Assembly (NCBI GenBank): GCA_036146215.1
Contig: JAYYJN010000079.1
Span: forward strand, 6,397 to 70,396
DNA from: UBA7805 sp036146215
GTDB taxonomy: Bacteria; Planctomycetota; Planctomycetia; Pirellulales; UBA7805
Direction: 5' to 3'
DNA length: 64,000 bases
A program made the translations under genes and the position numbers. The notes beneath the pieces were generated by a model. It did not search any database. It was not told the DNA's origin and saw only the letters and a list, made by a program, of their open reading frames with translations. How positions within the stretch are numbered: the stretch's first letter is position 1; the number at the start of each line of letters is the position of its first letter. Below, piece by piece: positions 35,688 through 44,838 of the stretch.

Positions 35688-36394
35688 AATCGAAATGCCT
35701 GATGGTAAATGGCCGTCACAATTTGAATTGTTAATAAAGGATAGCGTATTTGCATCCTTCGCAGGGTTGCGCGATTCAGTGCCCGACGCTGCAACTCCAA
35801 TCCAGCGTGAAATAGTACTTGGTTTTGATGGATGCTACGGATGCCAACGCACAGTTTCTCGCGAGGTATACCAATAGACCAGTCGTATATGTGATCCATG
35901 CTCATAAAAGGGGAGACGTGAAATGCTTTTTGGTGTCTGTATTTTAGTGCGTTGCCGCTTGAAAGTTGGTTCCCTTCCCAAAGAACGTACAGATGCTTCT
36001 CGTTCCAGGGAGTATTACTTACTTCGGCGACAATTGCGATTAGCGTGGTGCCGTCCGCTTCGAAGCAGTAATACATGTTGAGTGGGCTAAAATAGTAACC
36101 CCAGGTTCGTAATTGTGTCAGCAGGCGTATGGGCCCATTGACCGAAATACCAGTTTTTGAATAAACCAGCTTTTTGATCGACTCGGATAGTCGCTCCCTC
36201 GGGTTTCCGAAGTGATCAGAACGTAGAAAAGAAGTCCACGCAAAACGCTCTCGGCGAATCCATTCTTTCGGACATGCGTGGTCTAACTCATCGAGGTCAA
36301 GATACGCCATATAGAGGCGATACTTGAATGCATGGTCTCGGGGATGAAATCTCCGATGCTTAAGCATGCCTTCATAAAGATAGCTTTTTAGCAT
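35633..36394 (-). CDS. DUF1365 protein
   Basis: A roughly 253-residue protein of the DUF1365 family, which nearly always accompanies CFA synthases and a flavin oxidoreductase. Typical features are LYEGMLKHRRFHPRDHAFKY at the start, RLLTQLRTWGYYFSPLNMYY and AIVAEVSNTPWNEKH. The biochemical role is not established; the family is soluble and rich in conserved aromatics and histidines. The start ATG 36394 shares one base with the stop of the upstream FAD gene (TAATG), so translation should be coupled. Confidence 0.92.
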   Translation of the reverse strand: MLKSYLYEGMLKHRRFHPRDHAFKYRLYMAYLDLDELDHACPKEWIRRERFAWTSFLRSDHFGNPRERLSESIKKLVYSKTGISVNGPIRLLTQLRTWGYYFSPLNMYYCFEADGTTLIAIVAEVSNTPWNEKHLYVLWEGNQLSSGNALKYRHQKAFHVSPFMSMDHIYDWSIGIPREKLCVGIRSIHQNQVLFHAGLELQRRALNRATLRRMQIRYPLLTIQIVTAIYHQAFRLWKKKLPFYPHPKTAQNV

Positions 36395-37677
36395 TAGAGT
36401 TCTTTCCCAAAACATTTGGCAACGGTCAGACCGCTTCGGAGCCCATCTTCATGAAAACCAAACCCCCAGTAAGCACCGCAGAAAAATGATCTATTTTTTC
36501 CATTGATTTCCTGCTGTCGCTCCTGCGTTGCAAGTGTCCCAGTTGAAAAAACCGGATGTCGATAACGTATTCTTTCTATCACGTGCCGATCGGAAATCAT
36601 GCGGGTCGGATTCAAGGTAACACACAATGGGCGGGAGCACCCAAGTTTCTGCAGCCGATTGATATCATAGGTTACCGATGCAGGAGCAGTTGGTTCCTCG
36701 CCGACATGGTAGTTCCAACTGGCCCATGCGCGATGGCGATTTGGAAGCCAGCTATGATCGGTATGCAAGATTGCATCGTTTTGCTGATAATCGAATTGAC
36801 TAAGAATTTCTGTTTCTAAATTCGTCGGATTGGCAATAAGCTTAAGCGTAGTATCGGCATGCGTTGCAAAAATCACCCGATCAAATTCAAAAGCACCTTC
36901 ATCCCGCGTTTGAATCTCAACCCGGTCGGCGGACCGATCAACGCGTACAACCGGACAGTCGACTCGAATTGATTTTTTAAATTCCTTCGTCATAGCCTCG
37001 ACGTACCGCTGTGCACCGCCGGGAATGGTGTACCATTGAGGGCGATTGCGAATCTGTAGCAACCCATGATTGTTCAGGAACGCAACAAGAAAGTTTAAAG
37101 GAAATGCGAGAAATCGGTCGGCCCTGGCAGACCAGATCGATGCACCGAGTGGCACGAGATAATTTTGGATAAAGAAATCACTATAACAATTTTCCTTTAA
37201 ATAGCTCTGGAGGGTGAGACTGTCACCACAACTTTGCAGGGCGAGTGGGGCTTCCCGATTAAACCGTCTAATATCGAGGAGCATTCTGTAAAAAGCCGGA
37301 CGCAACACATTGGATCGCTGTGCGAAAAGGCCGTTTATTGAACTGCCCGAGTATTCCAGATTGCTACGCTCGCAACACACACTAAAGCTCATATCACTTT
37401 TTTGAGCTTTGATACCGAGTCGATCTAGTAATTTGACAAAGCAAGGGTAGGTACGCTGATTGTAAACCATAAATCCCGTGTCGACGCGAAGTTGCCTCTG
37501 CTCAAATTCAATGGCGTGCGTGTGGGTATGCCCCCCGTTATGCGAATCTGATGTGAAAAGTGTGATGTCATGGTCGTTGTGGAGCAGATATGCACACGCA
37601 TTTCCACTGATACCGCCTCCGATGATTGCGATTCGCAGGCGTTGGTCAGGAGCCAGTGACATATCAGAGTGCTCCAT
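36394..37677 (-). CDS. FAD-dependent oxidoreductase, amine oxidase/desaturase-like
   Basis: A 427-residue flavoprotein with an N-terminal dinucleotide-binding fold (IAIIGGGISGNACAYLL), the LRVDTGFMVYN substrate-side motif and a C-terminal FAD segment FFCGAYWGFGFHEDGLRSG. This is the NAD_binding_8/amine-oxidase-like family that occurs with DUF1365 and CFA genes. It is thought to oxidise or desaturate lipid acyl chains; in furan-fatty-acid synthesis of Rhodobacter, related flavoproteins act on methylated acyl chains, as I recall. Directly follows the MerR-type regulator by 29 bases. Confidence 0.9.
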   Translation of the reverse strand: MEHSDMSLAPDQRLRIAIIGGGISGNACAYLLHNDHDITLFTSDSHNGGHTHTHAIEFEQRQLRVDTGFMVYNQRTYPCFVKLLDRLGIKAQKSDMSFSVCCERSNLEYSGSSINGLFAQRSNVLRPAFYRMLLDIRRFNREAPLALQSCGDSLTLQSYLKENCYSDFFIQNYLVPLGASIWSARADRFLAFPLNFLVAFLNNHGLLQIRNRPQWYTIPGGAQRYVEAMTKEFKKSIRVDCPVVRVDRSADRVEIQTRDEGAFEFDRVIFATHADTTLKLIANPTNLETEILSQFDYQQNDAILHTDHSWLPNRHRAWASWNYHVGEEPTAPASVTYDINRLQKLGCSRPLCVTLNPTRMISDRHVIERIRYRHPVFSTGTLATQERQQEINGKNRSFFCGAYWGFGFHEDGLRSGLTVAKCFGKEL

Positions 37678-37706
37678 CCGCTAGAAGGCCTTCGACTGAG
37701 AGGGAG

Positions 37707-38594
37707 TCAAGCCTTAAAAATGTTTGTGACGCACGACTCAAGATCTTGCATGTGGTCACAATATGCGGTGCAATCCATTCTACTACGCACATCATCGGTA
37801 AGCGCGTTGCCGCCCATAATGATCGCCAATTGACTTCCTGCCGATTTGCGAAGTTGCTCATATTCAGAGAAAAAAGTTTCCTGTTTTATAATTGCTGAGA
37901 CGCTAAGCCATAAAAGTTTGGGATTATATCTTTCAAGCGCCTTTTCAATGGTAGCAAATGGCAGGGAGACTCCTAAAGATACCGCGTTCCAGCCGAGTTC
38001 TCGAAGAATTAATTCAGCCATGCGATTTGCAATCCGATAGCTATCTCCTGCGGGAGTGGCACCAATAGCGTACGGGGATCGTTCATTTGGAATCGGTAGA
38101 TAAGATCGAAGTTCGATTAAAATGCTTTCACAAATTTCGCCAGCACGGCGCTCCTGATAGATGTCCAAATTCCCATTCCGCCATTTCGAGCCGATCTGTG
38201 CGAAGCTGGGAGCGATCAGCTCATCAAATATGCGTCCCAATCTTTCGTTTCCCAGATAGAGATCAAAAATTAATCGTCGGCAGACTTCATCTTTCCCATC
38301 AATGAGTGCTTGAGTGAGTCGGTCCACACACGGCTCTGTGAAATTGATCTGTTTTGCTTTTCCGGCGGGAAGACCTAGCAATTCGGGCTCGGCCAGGTGG
38401 CGGTCGGATTTGCGGATGAACGCTACTACGTCCGCCGGATTCAAACGACGATGACCACCTTCAGTCCGCGACATCGGAATTAATCCCTGATCGCACCAGC
38501 GCTTTAACGAAGACTCACTCACCCCGATCGCTTTGGCGACCTGCTTTGGAGATACCGTCTTGGGAGCAGAGGAAACTGGGTTCTGTAGAGACAT
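37707..38594 (-). CDS. MerR-family regulator with B12-binding-like domain (CarH/LitR type), B12 ligand residues changed
   Basis: A roughly 295-residue transcription factor. The N-terminal MerR helix-turn-helix (about residues 15-70) contains VAKAIGVSESSLKRWCDQG and GGHRRL. A helical bundle (about 100-180) and a Rossmann-like cobalamin domain (about 185-290) follow, the CarH/LitR plan. In those photoreceptors a Trp-x9-Glu-His motif and an E-x-H-x2-G loop hold adenosylcobalamin. Here the first reads W-x9-E-R and the second GDSYRIA, so the axial His is Tyr. The regulator heads the photolyase/lipid operon and is divergent from an epimerase gene. The start could also be at 38633. Confidence 0.88.
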   Translation of the reverse strand: MSLQNPVSSAPKTVSPKQVAKAIGVSESSLKRWCDQGLIPMSRTEGGHRRLNPADVVAFIRKSDRHLAEPELLGLPAGKAKQINFTEPCVDRLTQALIDGKDEVCRRLIFDLYLGNERLGRIFDELIAPSFAQIGSKWRNGNLDIYQERRAGEICESILIELRSYLPIPNERSPYAIGATPAGDSYRIANRMAELILRELGWNAVSLGVSLPFATIEKALERYNPKLLWLSVSAIIKQETFFSEYEQLRKSAGSQLAIIMGGNALTDDVRSRMDCTAYCDHMQDLESCVTNIFKA

Positions 38595-38664
38595 ACCGCG
38601 GGCCTGGAACATATAAATGAACGTTTTGACCATTTTTATGCCATAAAGGGGTCTTTGCCAATGG

Positions 38665-38676
38665 AAACAAATGTTT
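38665..38676. promoter_or_regulatory. Candidate operator dyad between the regulator and the divergent SDR gene
   Basis: AAACA-N2-TGTTT, a perfect five-base inverted repeat, in the 240-base region between the divergent genes. MerR-family proteins bind such dyads, so it could be the autoregulatory site. The sequence is AT-rich and short, so chance occurrence is likely enough to keep confidence low. Confidence 0.25.
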
Positions 38677-38837
38677 AATTCTGGAAAAATAGAGTTTTAG
38701 CGATAAAAATCACCGATTAGCGAATTAAGACAGGTTGGTTCGCAGTATGCCCCGGACCAAACCCTTGAGACGGGTCTCACAGCCAAACCCCTCTGAAGAG
38801 CTATTTGCGGACATAGAATCAAAGGAGTCTGTTTTTG

Positions 38838-40247
38838 ATGGCCGGCCCACTGACACAATGCCGCTTCCCGGTAGCCCTTCCGGTCGCCCCTTCTGAGGCT
38901 TTTGCCTGGCATCAACGGCCTGGTGCTCTCGCCCGACTACTTCCGCCCTGGGAAAATATTCAGGTGCTGCGAAGGGCGGCCAATATCGATGTTGGGAGTC
39001 AGGTGGAATTTCTCACGCGCGTGGGACCTTTTCCTTTGCGGTGGCTCGCAGAACACACGGCCTGCTGCCCGCCGGAATATTTTGAAGATGTGCAGCTTCA
39101 CGGACCTTTCAAGCATTGGCGACACCGGCATCAATTTAGAGAAATGCCTGACGGAAAAACAATCCTCGAGGATCAATTGGAGTATAGCCTACCGGGCGGT
39201 CGGTGCGGTGCTTGGATTGCAAGACAATCGGTTGAAAAGAAAATTGAGAGAATGTTTGCTTTTCGACACGCTGTGACCCGTGCTGACCTTCAATCCCATG
39301 CTCGCTATCACAATCGCCAGCGGATTGCAGTAGGCATTACCGGTGCAGACGGTCTGGTGGGCAGTGCACTGACGGCATTTCTCACTACTGGTGGCCATAG
39401 CGTGACGGCAATCTGTCGTTCGCTGAGGGATACGGCTGCCCCAGAAAAAATTGTATGGAACCCAGGGTTTGATCAGGAATTGGATCATGCGTCTCATCGA
39501 TGGGATGCGGTTATCCATCTGGCCGGGGAGAATATCGCTCATCGTCGATGGACCGCAAAGCAAAAACGTGAAATATGGACTAGTCGTGTTGAAAGGACGC
39601 GCAGTTTTTGCGAGTCATTGGTATCTTTGCCCAAACGACCGTCTGTGTTGCTTGCTGCTTCTGCAACTGGATTTTATGCCGATTCGAGTACGACAGAAAT
39701 TTCTTCGGAGGATGCACCGCAAGGAGAGGGGTTCTTAGCGGAATTAGCAGCAGCTTGGGAGGAGGCTTGTCGACCAGCAATCGAGGCTGGAATCCGAGTG
39801 GTGCACTTGCGATTCGGGATGGTTTTATCGCCTCGTGGTGGTGCACTTCGTGCAATGCTTCCGGTATTTCGCACCGGTATGGGTGGTAGGGTTGGCGCGG
39901 GAAACCAAATTTGGAGTTGGGTTTCATTGGATGATGCCGTGGGTGCGATCCATCACGCTTTGATGGAGTCGGATATACGGGGGCCGCTAAACGTTGTTTC
40001 CCCTCAGCCGGTCACCAATGCACAGTTTACCGAGAAATTGGCTCGGGCGTTGCATCGCTGGGCTCCGGTTCCGCTGCCCGGCGGTATGGCAAAGATCTTT
40101 CTGGGGGAAATGGCCGACGCGATGTTGTGTTCCAGCATCCGCGCTACTCCGGAAAAATTATGCGACACTGGTTATGAATTCCGTGCTTCAGAATTGGATC
40201 ACGCGCTGGATCACATGTTCGGTCTTGCGAGGGCATCTCGCAAATAA
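38838..40247 (+). CDS. SRPBCC-domain / TIGR01777-type NAD-dependent epimerase fusion
   Basis: A roughly 469-residue fusion. The first 155 residues form an SRPBCC (START-like) ligand-binding domain, with FAWHQRPGALARLLPPWE. The remainder is an SDR epimerase of the YfcH/TIGR01777 type, with VGITGADGLVGSALTAF, AVIHLAGENIAHRRW, LLAASATGFY and VHLRFGMVLSP. The same fusion is often found near CFA/DUF1365 operons and photolyases. Its start ATG 38838 follows AAAGGAG by about 11 bases. It is transcribed away from the MerR-type regulator and may be controlled by it. Confidence 0.9.
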   Translation: MAGPLTQCRFPVALPVAPSEAFAWHQRPGALARLLPPWENIQVLRRAANIDVGSQVEFLTRVGPFPLRWLAEHTACCPPEYFEDVQLHGPFKHWRHRHQFREMPDGKTILEDQLEYSLPGGRCGAWIARQSVEKKIERMFAFRHAVTRADLQSHARYHNRQRIAVGITGADGLVGSALTAFLTTGGHSVTAICRSLRDTAAPEKIVWNPGFDQELDHASHRWDAVIHLAGENIAHRRWTAKQKREIWTSRVERTRSFCESLVSLPKRPSVLLAASATGFYADSSTTEISSEDAPQGEGFLAELAAAWEEACRPAIEAGIRVVHLRFGMVLSPRGGALRAMLPVFRTGMGGRVGAGNQIWSWVSLDDAVGAIHHALMESDIRGPLNVVSPQPVTNAQFTEKLARALHRWAPVPLPGGMAKIFLGEMADAMLCSSIRATPEKLCDTGYEFRASELDHALDHMFGLARASRK

Positions 40248-40299
40248 TCATTGCGGATTGATACTACACATCGGCAGCACCGAGAATTGTTGCACAGAC

Positions 40300-41049
40300 C
40301 TATTTTGCGAACGCACCGCTTCGTGGCCGTACGCCGCCGTAATATCTCAGAATAGACCATGCGTTTGCCTCTCCGGTATCGCTTCGCTTGATTAGCAGTC
40401 GCACAAAAAAGGTTTTCTTTTTCAAGGGCGTCTCAAGGTAGCTCACTGTAAAAAGGCTCGTAATAATTTGGTTTTGTCTATCAGAACGAACATCCTCTGT
40501 TTGAAAAAAATTAGACCTTGCACGTCCATTGAGGGCGAGCAAGCATTTTACCAGTCGTTGGTTTTCAAATTTATGCAACTCGGTTTGCCCCTTCGCCGTT
40601 GTTTGATAGTAGTGCGCAAGTTGTCTTTCTGAGAGTCGGATATCAGGTTCAGTCAATGCGGACAACGCTCTTTCAGGTTTACCGGAGAGAATATTTTTTA
40701 TCCAAGCATTTCCAAAGAGTTCGGCTTGTCGGGTAATTGCCATCTTCCGTAAATAATATTGCGTGGGGGCGTACGAGATTGTCAGCAAACTAAGGCAGAG
40801 GCCTCCGACTGCCAGTAAGCGAACGATAAATGGCGGGTGGCATCGATTGAAATAGATCATAATGAGCGTGCAGCCAAGGAATCCCATCCCGCCACAGATC
40901 CACCAGGTAGGCCCGATAAGGGCACAAAGAGAAAAAGCTCCTAACAAAGTCGCCAGGAACCCCAAGCTAAAAAGCCTAAATAAATACTCGGGTGAGGCGG
41001 ACGGGCAGTCTGACGAAAAATCTGCGCTGCTAGGGGAAGGCTCACTCAT
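40300..41049 (-). CDS. Membrane protein of unknown function
   Basis: A 249-residue protein with three predicted membrane helices (about 23-45, 48-68 and 75-95). A basic, mostly hydrophilic C-terminal domain follows (about 100-249) whose pattern suggests a small alpha/beta fold. Not recognised. It starts 34 bases after cvpA and is the last gene of the pilT-gspE-like-cvpA group, so it could be an accessory to a membrane machine. Confidence 0.65.
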   Translation of the reverse strand: MSEPSPSSADFSSDCPSASPEYLFRLFSLGFLATLLGAFSLCALIGPTWWICGGMGFLGCTLIMIYFNRCHPPFIVRLLAVGGLCLSLLTISYAPTQYYLRKMAITRQAELFGNAWIKNILSGKPERALSALTEPDIRLSERQLAHYYQTTAKGQTELHKFENQRLVKCLLALNGRARSNFFQTEDVRSDRQNQIITSLFTVSYLETPLKKKTFFVRLLIKRSDTGEANAWSILRYYGGVRPRSGAFAK

Positions 41050-41083
41050 GCCAACTGCATTTCTTGGATGCTGCGGGATTAGA

Positions 41084-41746
41084 CTACTTACCAGCCGTTA
41101 ACGTCGGTTCTTGAATTATTCCGCTACCCCAGGTTCTTTGAACACGCAGTGCAGGAAGTGTTTCAAGCGTACCACGTCGAGCGCCATAAGTCAGAATAAA
41201 TGTTCCCTTCGGATCGAAAACGTGCGAGGAGGGTGTTTCCGGATTCACGGGGCGGGCAAAGCTACCTTGCGAAGTCTTTTGCATCAGCGCTAACCAGTGT
41301 CTGTCGGGCGCGAACCAAAGCATTCGACTTTCGGGAGTCGACTGAAAATTTCCGCCAAAAGAATTCACGGCGAGAGGGGCTAAGTGAAGTGAAGTTGCTA
41401 CAAGAGAGATCAGGATCCAACCAGTCCAGAGACCAAAAAAGAATCCACCGGTCAGGTCGACCAGTTTAATAAAGCGAACGCGTACCCTCGATAGTCGTAG
41501 AGTTAGCAGCCTGATTGCGAGACTGAAGCCGGTGAAAATTGCCCAGAACGCGAGAAAATCGACAAAGTAACTGAAACTTGGCATCCAGATATCGAGTTGC
41601 AAAGCCACCGGTTCAAAAAAGTTCATCGTCAAAGTTCCCGCAAATAGCACGTTGAAGAACGTGAGCAGGCTGTGCCAGAGTCCATCCTTTCCGATCTCGG
41701 CAATCACGGCGAGCATAATCAACGTAAACAGGATAGCTAAAATCAT
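41084..41746 (-). CDS. CvpA family membrane protein
   Basis: A 220-residue protein with four hydrophobic helices in the first 125 residues and the segment KLVDLTGGFFFGLWTGWILISL that marks CvpA (colicin V production) proteins. CvpA is linked to envelope integrity rather than to a defined reaction. It overlaps the GspE-like gene by four bases (ATGA). The C-terminal 90 residues are hydrophilic and not conserved in a way I recognise. Confidence 0.8.
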   Translation of the reverse strand: MILAILFTLIMLAVIAEIGKDGLWHSLLTFFNVLFAGTLTMNFFEPVALQLDIWMPSFSYFVDFLAFWAIFTGFSLAIRLLTLRLSRVRVRFIKLVDLTGGFFFGLWTGWILISLVATSLHLAPLAVNSFGGNFQSTPESRMLWFAPDRHWLALMQKTSQGSFARPVNPETPSSHVFDPKGTFILTYGARRGTLETLPALRVQRTWGSGIIQEPTLTAGK

Positions 41747-43638
41747 TTTTTCAGTGACCTTTGCAGCTCTTCCACAGAGGTAATTCCCCTTGCGACAAGT
41801 AATTTCCCATGATCAAGCTCTGTATGCATGCCTGTTTTGCGCGCCACTTTTTTCAGATCATCGATGTTCGGTTTTCCACTGACCAAAATCTTTTGAATGT
41901 CCTGATTCATGTGCAGCACTTCATAGATGCCAGTGATACCGTGATACCCGATTCCTTCACAAACCTCACAAATGGCTTCACCTTCAGGTGACGCTGCTCG
42001 GTACAGATTCTCTGCACGTTCGGGCGGGATCCCCAATCTTTTCAATAGCTCAGGTGAAGGTCGATAAGAGACTTTACACTCAGGACATAATTTCCGAATC
42101 AACCTGCCATGAACCACTGTAGTGATGGAACCGGCAACCAATTCGGGAGGAACTTTTATCACAAGCACACGGAGTAATGCCTCCAGGCTATCACGGGCAG
42201 CGATCGAACTTATGACAAGAAAATCCGTCATCGCAAGTTCACACAGCATGTGTGCCGATTGTGGATCCGCCATCTTCCGGCAGACAATCACATCAGGTTG
42301 TGCACGGGATACAGCGGGCAAACAATCAACGGGCCGCTCACCTGCAGAAGAGTCGTAGTTTTTCGGATCGACATTTGCAATTTCTGGTTCTGGCGATTCA
42401 GAATCTTCTACGCTGACAAAGTCGCGCATGTATCGATCCACACTCTCCAGTCCAATGTTGATGAGAGTGGTAAGCCCGCCGGCGGGCAGCGCGGAAAATA
42501 AGATCATCCCTTTTGTGTTTTGCAAGGCGGTCGTAACTTCCTCTGCCGTTTTTTTACGCATTCCGAGGTCGACCAGGGAATGCAAATGGTCAGCAGATCG
42601 CTCAAAAGCGATGAGCCACCGCTCAACGTTTTCGCCCTTTGCAAGCGTGAGTTTGCAGGTGACGGTTTCCTCCCATTTTCCATGAAACCGATTGCGACTT
42701 GCCTGCATGTGATCGAGTTTTATCGAATCACCGTCGGAGTCAATCATTTTGGAAAATGTTGCTGAAAAATCAGCTTCACTGCTCCGTACAAACGATGACT
42801 GCTCCGGATCGTTAGGGTCGGTTGCAAGGGTCGAAAGTACCTCGGTAATCTGTCGGCCTGTTTCAACCGAATGGGAGGGTAGATTATGCCAAACTCCATC
42901 GATCAGATAACGAATACCCATTTGTTCAGCAAAATCAAGAAGCACTTGACTTGCTCTCCGGTCTAATGCGTCGCCGAACAATTCGGTCGTCGCGGTATAT
43001 CCCTCAAGTTGCCGAGCCAGAATTGTTTGCGACTGTTTGTCCCGCTTCGCCGGATTCAGGTCTGCAAACAGATCAACTTCAGGCCCCAGATGGTCCTCCA
43101 GTCGCAACGGATCCTCGGCATTTATCTGGATGCCCAAGTAGCGCAAATTTTTAGACGCTAAAAATTTTAGGTGCTCGGGCGTCAACACGCGCTGATGCTC
43201 TTCGACCAACGGGTTGCGGTAGTAAAATACGTAACTTAATGTAGGAGCGGCGAGGGCAACGAAAAGCAAAAAAAATGCCGGCCAAAAATAAGGAATCACC
43301 CACATCATTAAGAGTGCAAATGCGAAACAACCGACAACAATTGGATTCCATGTGTTTCTTCTCAGGCGATGATAAAGCAGATCTTGGTTAATCCAGTCAG
43401 CCGCCCGAACCCATAGAAGAAATAGCGCAAAGCACGCCGATATCCTGAAAATGCTGAAATAGAATCCGGGACCACGGAACGTGTCTGGATCGATCCACTG
43501 TGGATCAGGCCAGGTTGCTTGTTGAGAGAGCGCGATATTTTCCTGAGCAAAAGCCTCCAATGACGAGAGGAGAAACAACCCTAATCCAATCGAAAAGGTT
43601 TTGAGTGAAAATATATTTTCAGAATATGGTTGTTGCAT
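41743..43638 (-). CDS. Membrane-anchored GspE/PilB-like protein with degenerate nucleotide-binding motifs
   Basis: A 631-residue protein. The N-terminus holds a signal-like helix and about three further membrane helices (to about 140), which normal GspE/PilB ATPases lack. The C-terminal half follows the type II/IV secretion ATPase plan, including the zinc-binding CPEC and CEVCEGIGYHGITGIYEVL segments. The catalytic motifs are destroyed. Walker A reads ALPAGGLTT instead of GPTGSGKTT (Lys to Leu). The Walker B region reads DVIVCRKMADPQSA (catalytic Glu to Lys), and the His-box histidine is Ala. It overlaps pilT by one base and cvpA by four, and probably acts as a structural partner. Confidence 0.85.
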   Translation of the reverse strand: MQQPYSENIFSLKTFSIGLGLFLLSSLEAFAQENIALSQQATWPDPQWIDPDTFRGPGFYFSIFRISACFALFLLWVRAADWINQDLLYHRLRRNTWNPIVVGCFAFALLMMWVIPYFWPAFFLLFVALAAPTLSYVFYYRNPLVEEHQRVLTPEHLKFLASKNLRYLGIQINAEDPLRLEDHLGPEVDLFADLNPAKRDKQSQTILARQLEGYTATTELFGDALDRRASQVLLDFAEQMGIRYLIDGVWHNLPSHSVETGRQITEVLSTLATDPNDPEQSSFVRSSEADFSATFSKMIDSDGDSIKLDHMQASRNRFHGKWEETVTCKLTLAKGENVERWLIAFERSADHLHSLVDLGMRKKTAEEVTTALQNTKGMILFSALPAGGLTTLINIGLESVDRYMRDFVSVEDSESPEPEIANVDPKNYDSSAGERPVDCLPAVSRAQPDVIVCRKMADPQSAHMLCELAMTDFLVISSIAARDSLEALLRVLVIKVPPELVAGSITTVVHGRLIRKLCPECKVSYRPSPELLKRLGIPPERAENLYRAASPEGEAICEVCEGIGYHGITGIYEVLHMNQDIQKILVSGKPNIDDLKKVARKTGMHTELDHGKLLVARGITSVEELQRSLKK

Positions 43639-44774
43639 TACAGCAATCCACCCTGGGCAACATCAATCCCTTTCAGCACCATCTTTAGTTGTTGCCTGTT
43701 TGGAGAGACCTCCATGGCTACGTCCTGAGAGATGAGTGCCTGATCAATCAGACTTTTCAGAGACATGTTAAAATCCTGCATGCGATCTTGTGATCCAAGC
43801 CGCACCGCATCAGAGAGTTTTTCATCCTCTTCTTCGATGACCAATTTGCGGATCATACTGTTCATAATTAAGACTTCCACCGCCGGTACACGGGAACAAT
43901 CTTTGGAAATCGAAGGTAGTAATTTCTGTGCTACGATTGCCTTTAGGTTTGTTTCCAACGCACTTCTCAGTGAGGCATGCATGTCTTGCGGGAAGAGATC
44001 CAAGATGCGGTTGATCGTCGACGCGGCGCTCGAAGCGTGAATGGTGCCAAAAACCAGGTGCCCAGTCTCTGCGGCGTGGATGGCTGTCTGAAAAGTTTCC
44101 CGGTCTCGCATTTCTCCGACCAGCATGACATCTGGATCCTCGCGCACCGCATGCTTCATTCCCAACTCAAAGTTTTTGACGTCGATGCCTATTTCCCGTT
44201 GATTGATTAGACATTTGTGTTCATGGAACAAAAACTCAATGGGATCTTCGAGCGTAAGGATGTGTTTTCGGTAATGATCGTTGATCCAATTCAGCATCGA
44301 GGCGATCGTAGTGCTTTTTCCCGAACCGGTGACGCCCGCAACTAGAATCAGCCCCTGGTCATATTGGCAAAGGTCTTCGATCACATCCGGCAAATGCAGG
44401 CCTTTAAAATCGGGAATCGCATTGTTTACGCGGCGTGCAACCATTCCAACGTGGCCCATCTGCGTGAGCATATTCACGCGAAACCGCCATTGCACTCCGT
44501 CGACATCAATCATATGCGCAAAATCAGCGCCGCCTTCCGCTTCAAAGATTTCCCGATTTCTTTCGTCCATAAGCGGGTAGCAAAGGTCGCGCATCTCAAG
44601 CGAACCAATCGGGTCGTGCTTTAGCGGACGGAGTGAACCGGCAACTCGGACATAAGGAGGCTGACCCACCTTAAGATGTAGGTCACTGCCATCAAGTTTC
44701 ACCACCGCCCTAAATATTTTGTCGACCGATAGATCGGTGGAGCGGTCAAGTTTCAGTGAAGGGTCGGTTGCCAT
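43638..44774 (-). CDS. pilT: Twitching motility/type IV pilus retraction ATPase PilT
   Basis: A 378-residue hexameric motor ATPase. The N-terminal PAS-like domain carries DGSDLHLKVGQPP. The core has Walker A at about 147-154 (GVTGSGKSTT), an intact Walker B (VMLVGEMRD, about 216-224) and the His box GHLVFGTIHA. All catalytic residues are present, in contrast to the adjacent GspE-like protein. PilT powers pilus retraction and, in some lineages, other secretion processes. No pilin or PilC/PilM gene lies in the window, so the machine it drives here is unclear. Confidence 0.93.
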   Translation of the reverse strand: MATDPSLKLDRSTDLSVDKIFRAVVKLDGSDLHLKVGQPPYVRVAGSLRPLKHDPIGSLEMRDLCYPLMDERNREIFEAEGGADFAHMIDVDGVQWRFRVNMLTQMGHVGMVARRVNNAIPDFKGLHLPDVIEDLCQYDQGLILVAGVTGSGKSTTIASMLNWINDHYRKHILTLEDPIEFLFHEHKCLINQREIGIDVKNFELGMKHAVREDPDVMLVGEMRDRETFQTAIHAAETGHLVFGTIHASSAASTINRILDLFPQDMHASLRSALETNLKAIVAQKLLPSISKDCSRVPAVEVLIMNSMIRKLVIEEEDEKLSDAVRLGSQDRMQDFNMSLKSLIDQALISQDVAMEVSPNRQQLKMVLKGIDVAQGGLL

Positions 44775-44838
44775 CAGATGTCCTCAATGTGAAATTGCAG
44801 TCGAAGGCTTTTATTGTAATCGTATTAGGTCCACCATA

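Noticed and set aside
35521..35877. Plus-strand gene across the cfa/DUF1365 junction
   Set aside because: Antisense to two clear minus-strand genes and without homology or a ribosome-binding site.
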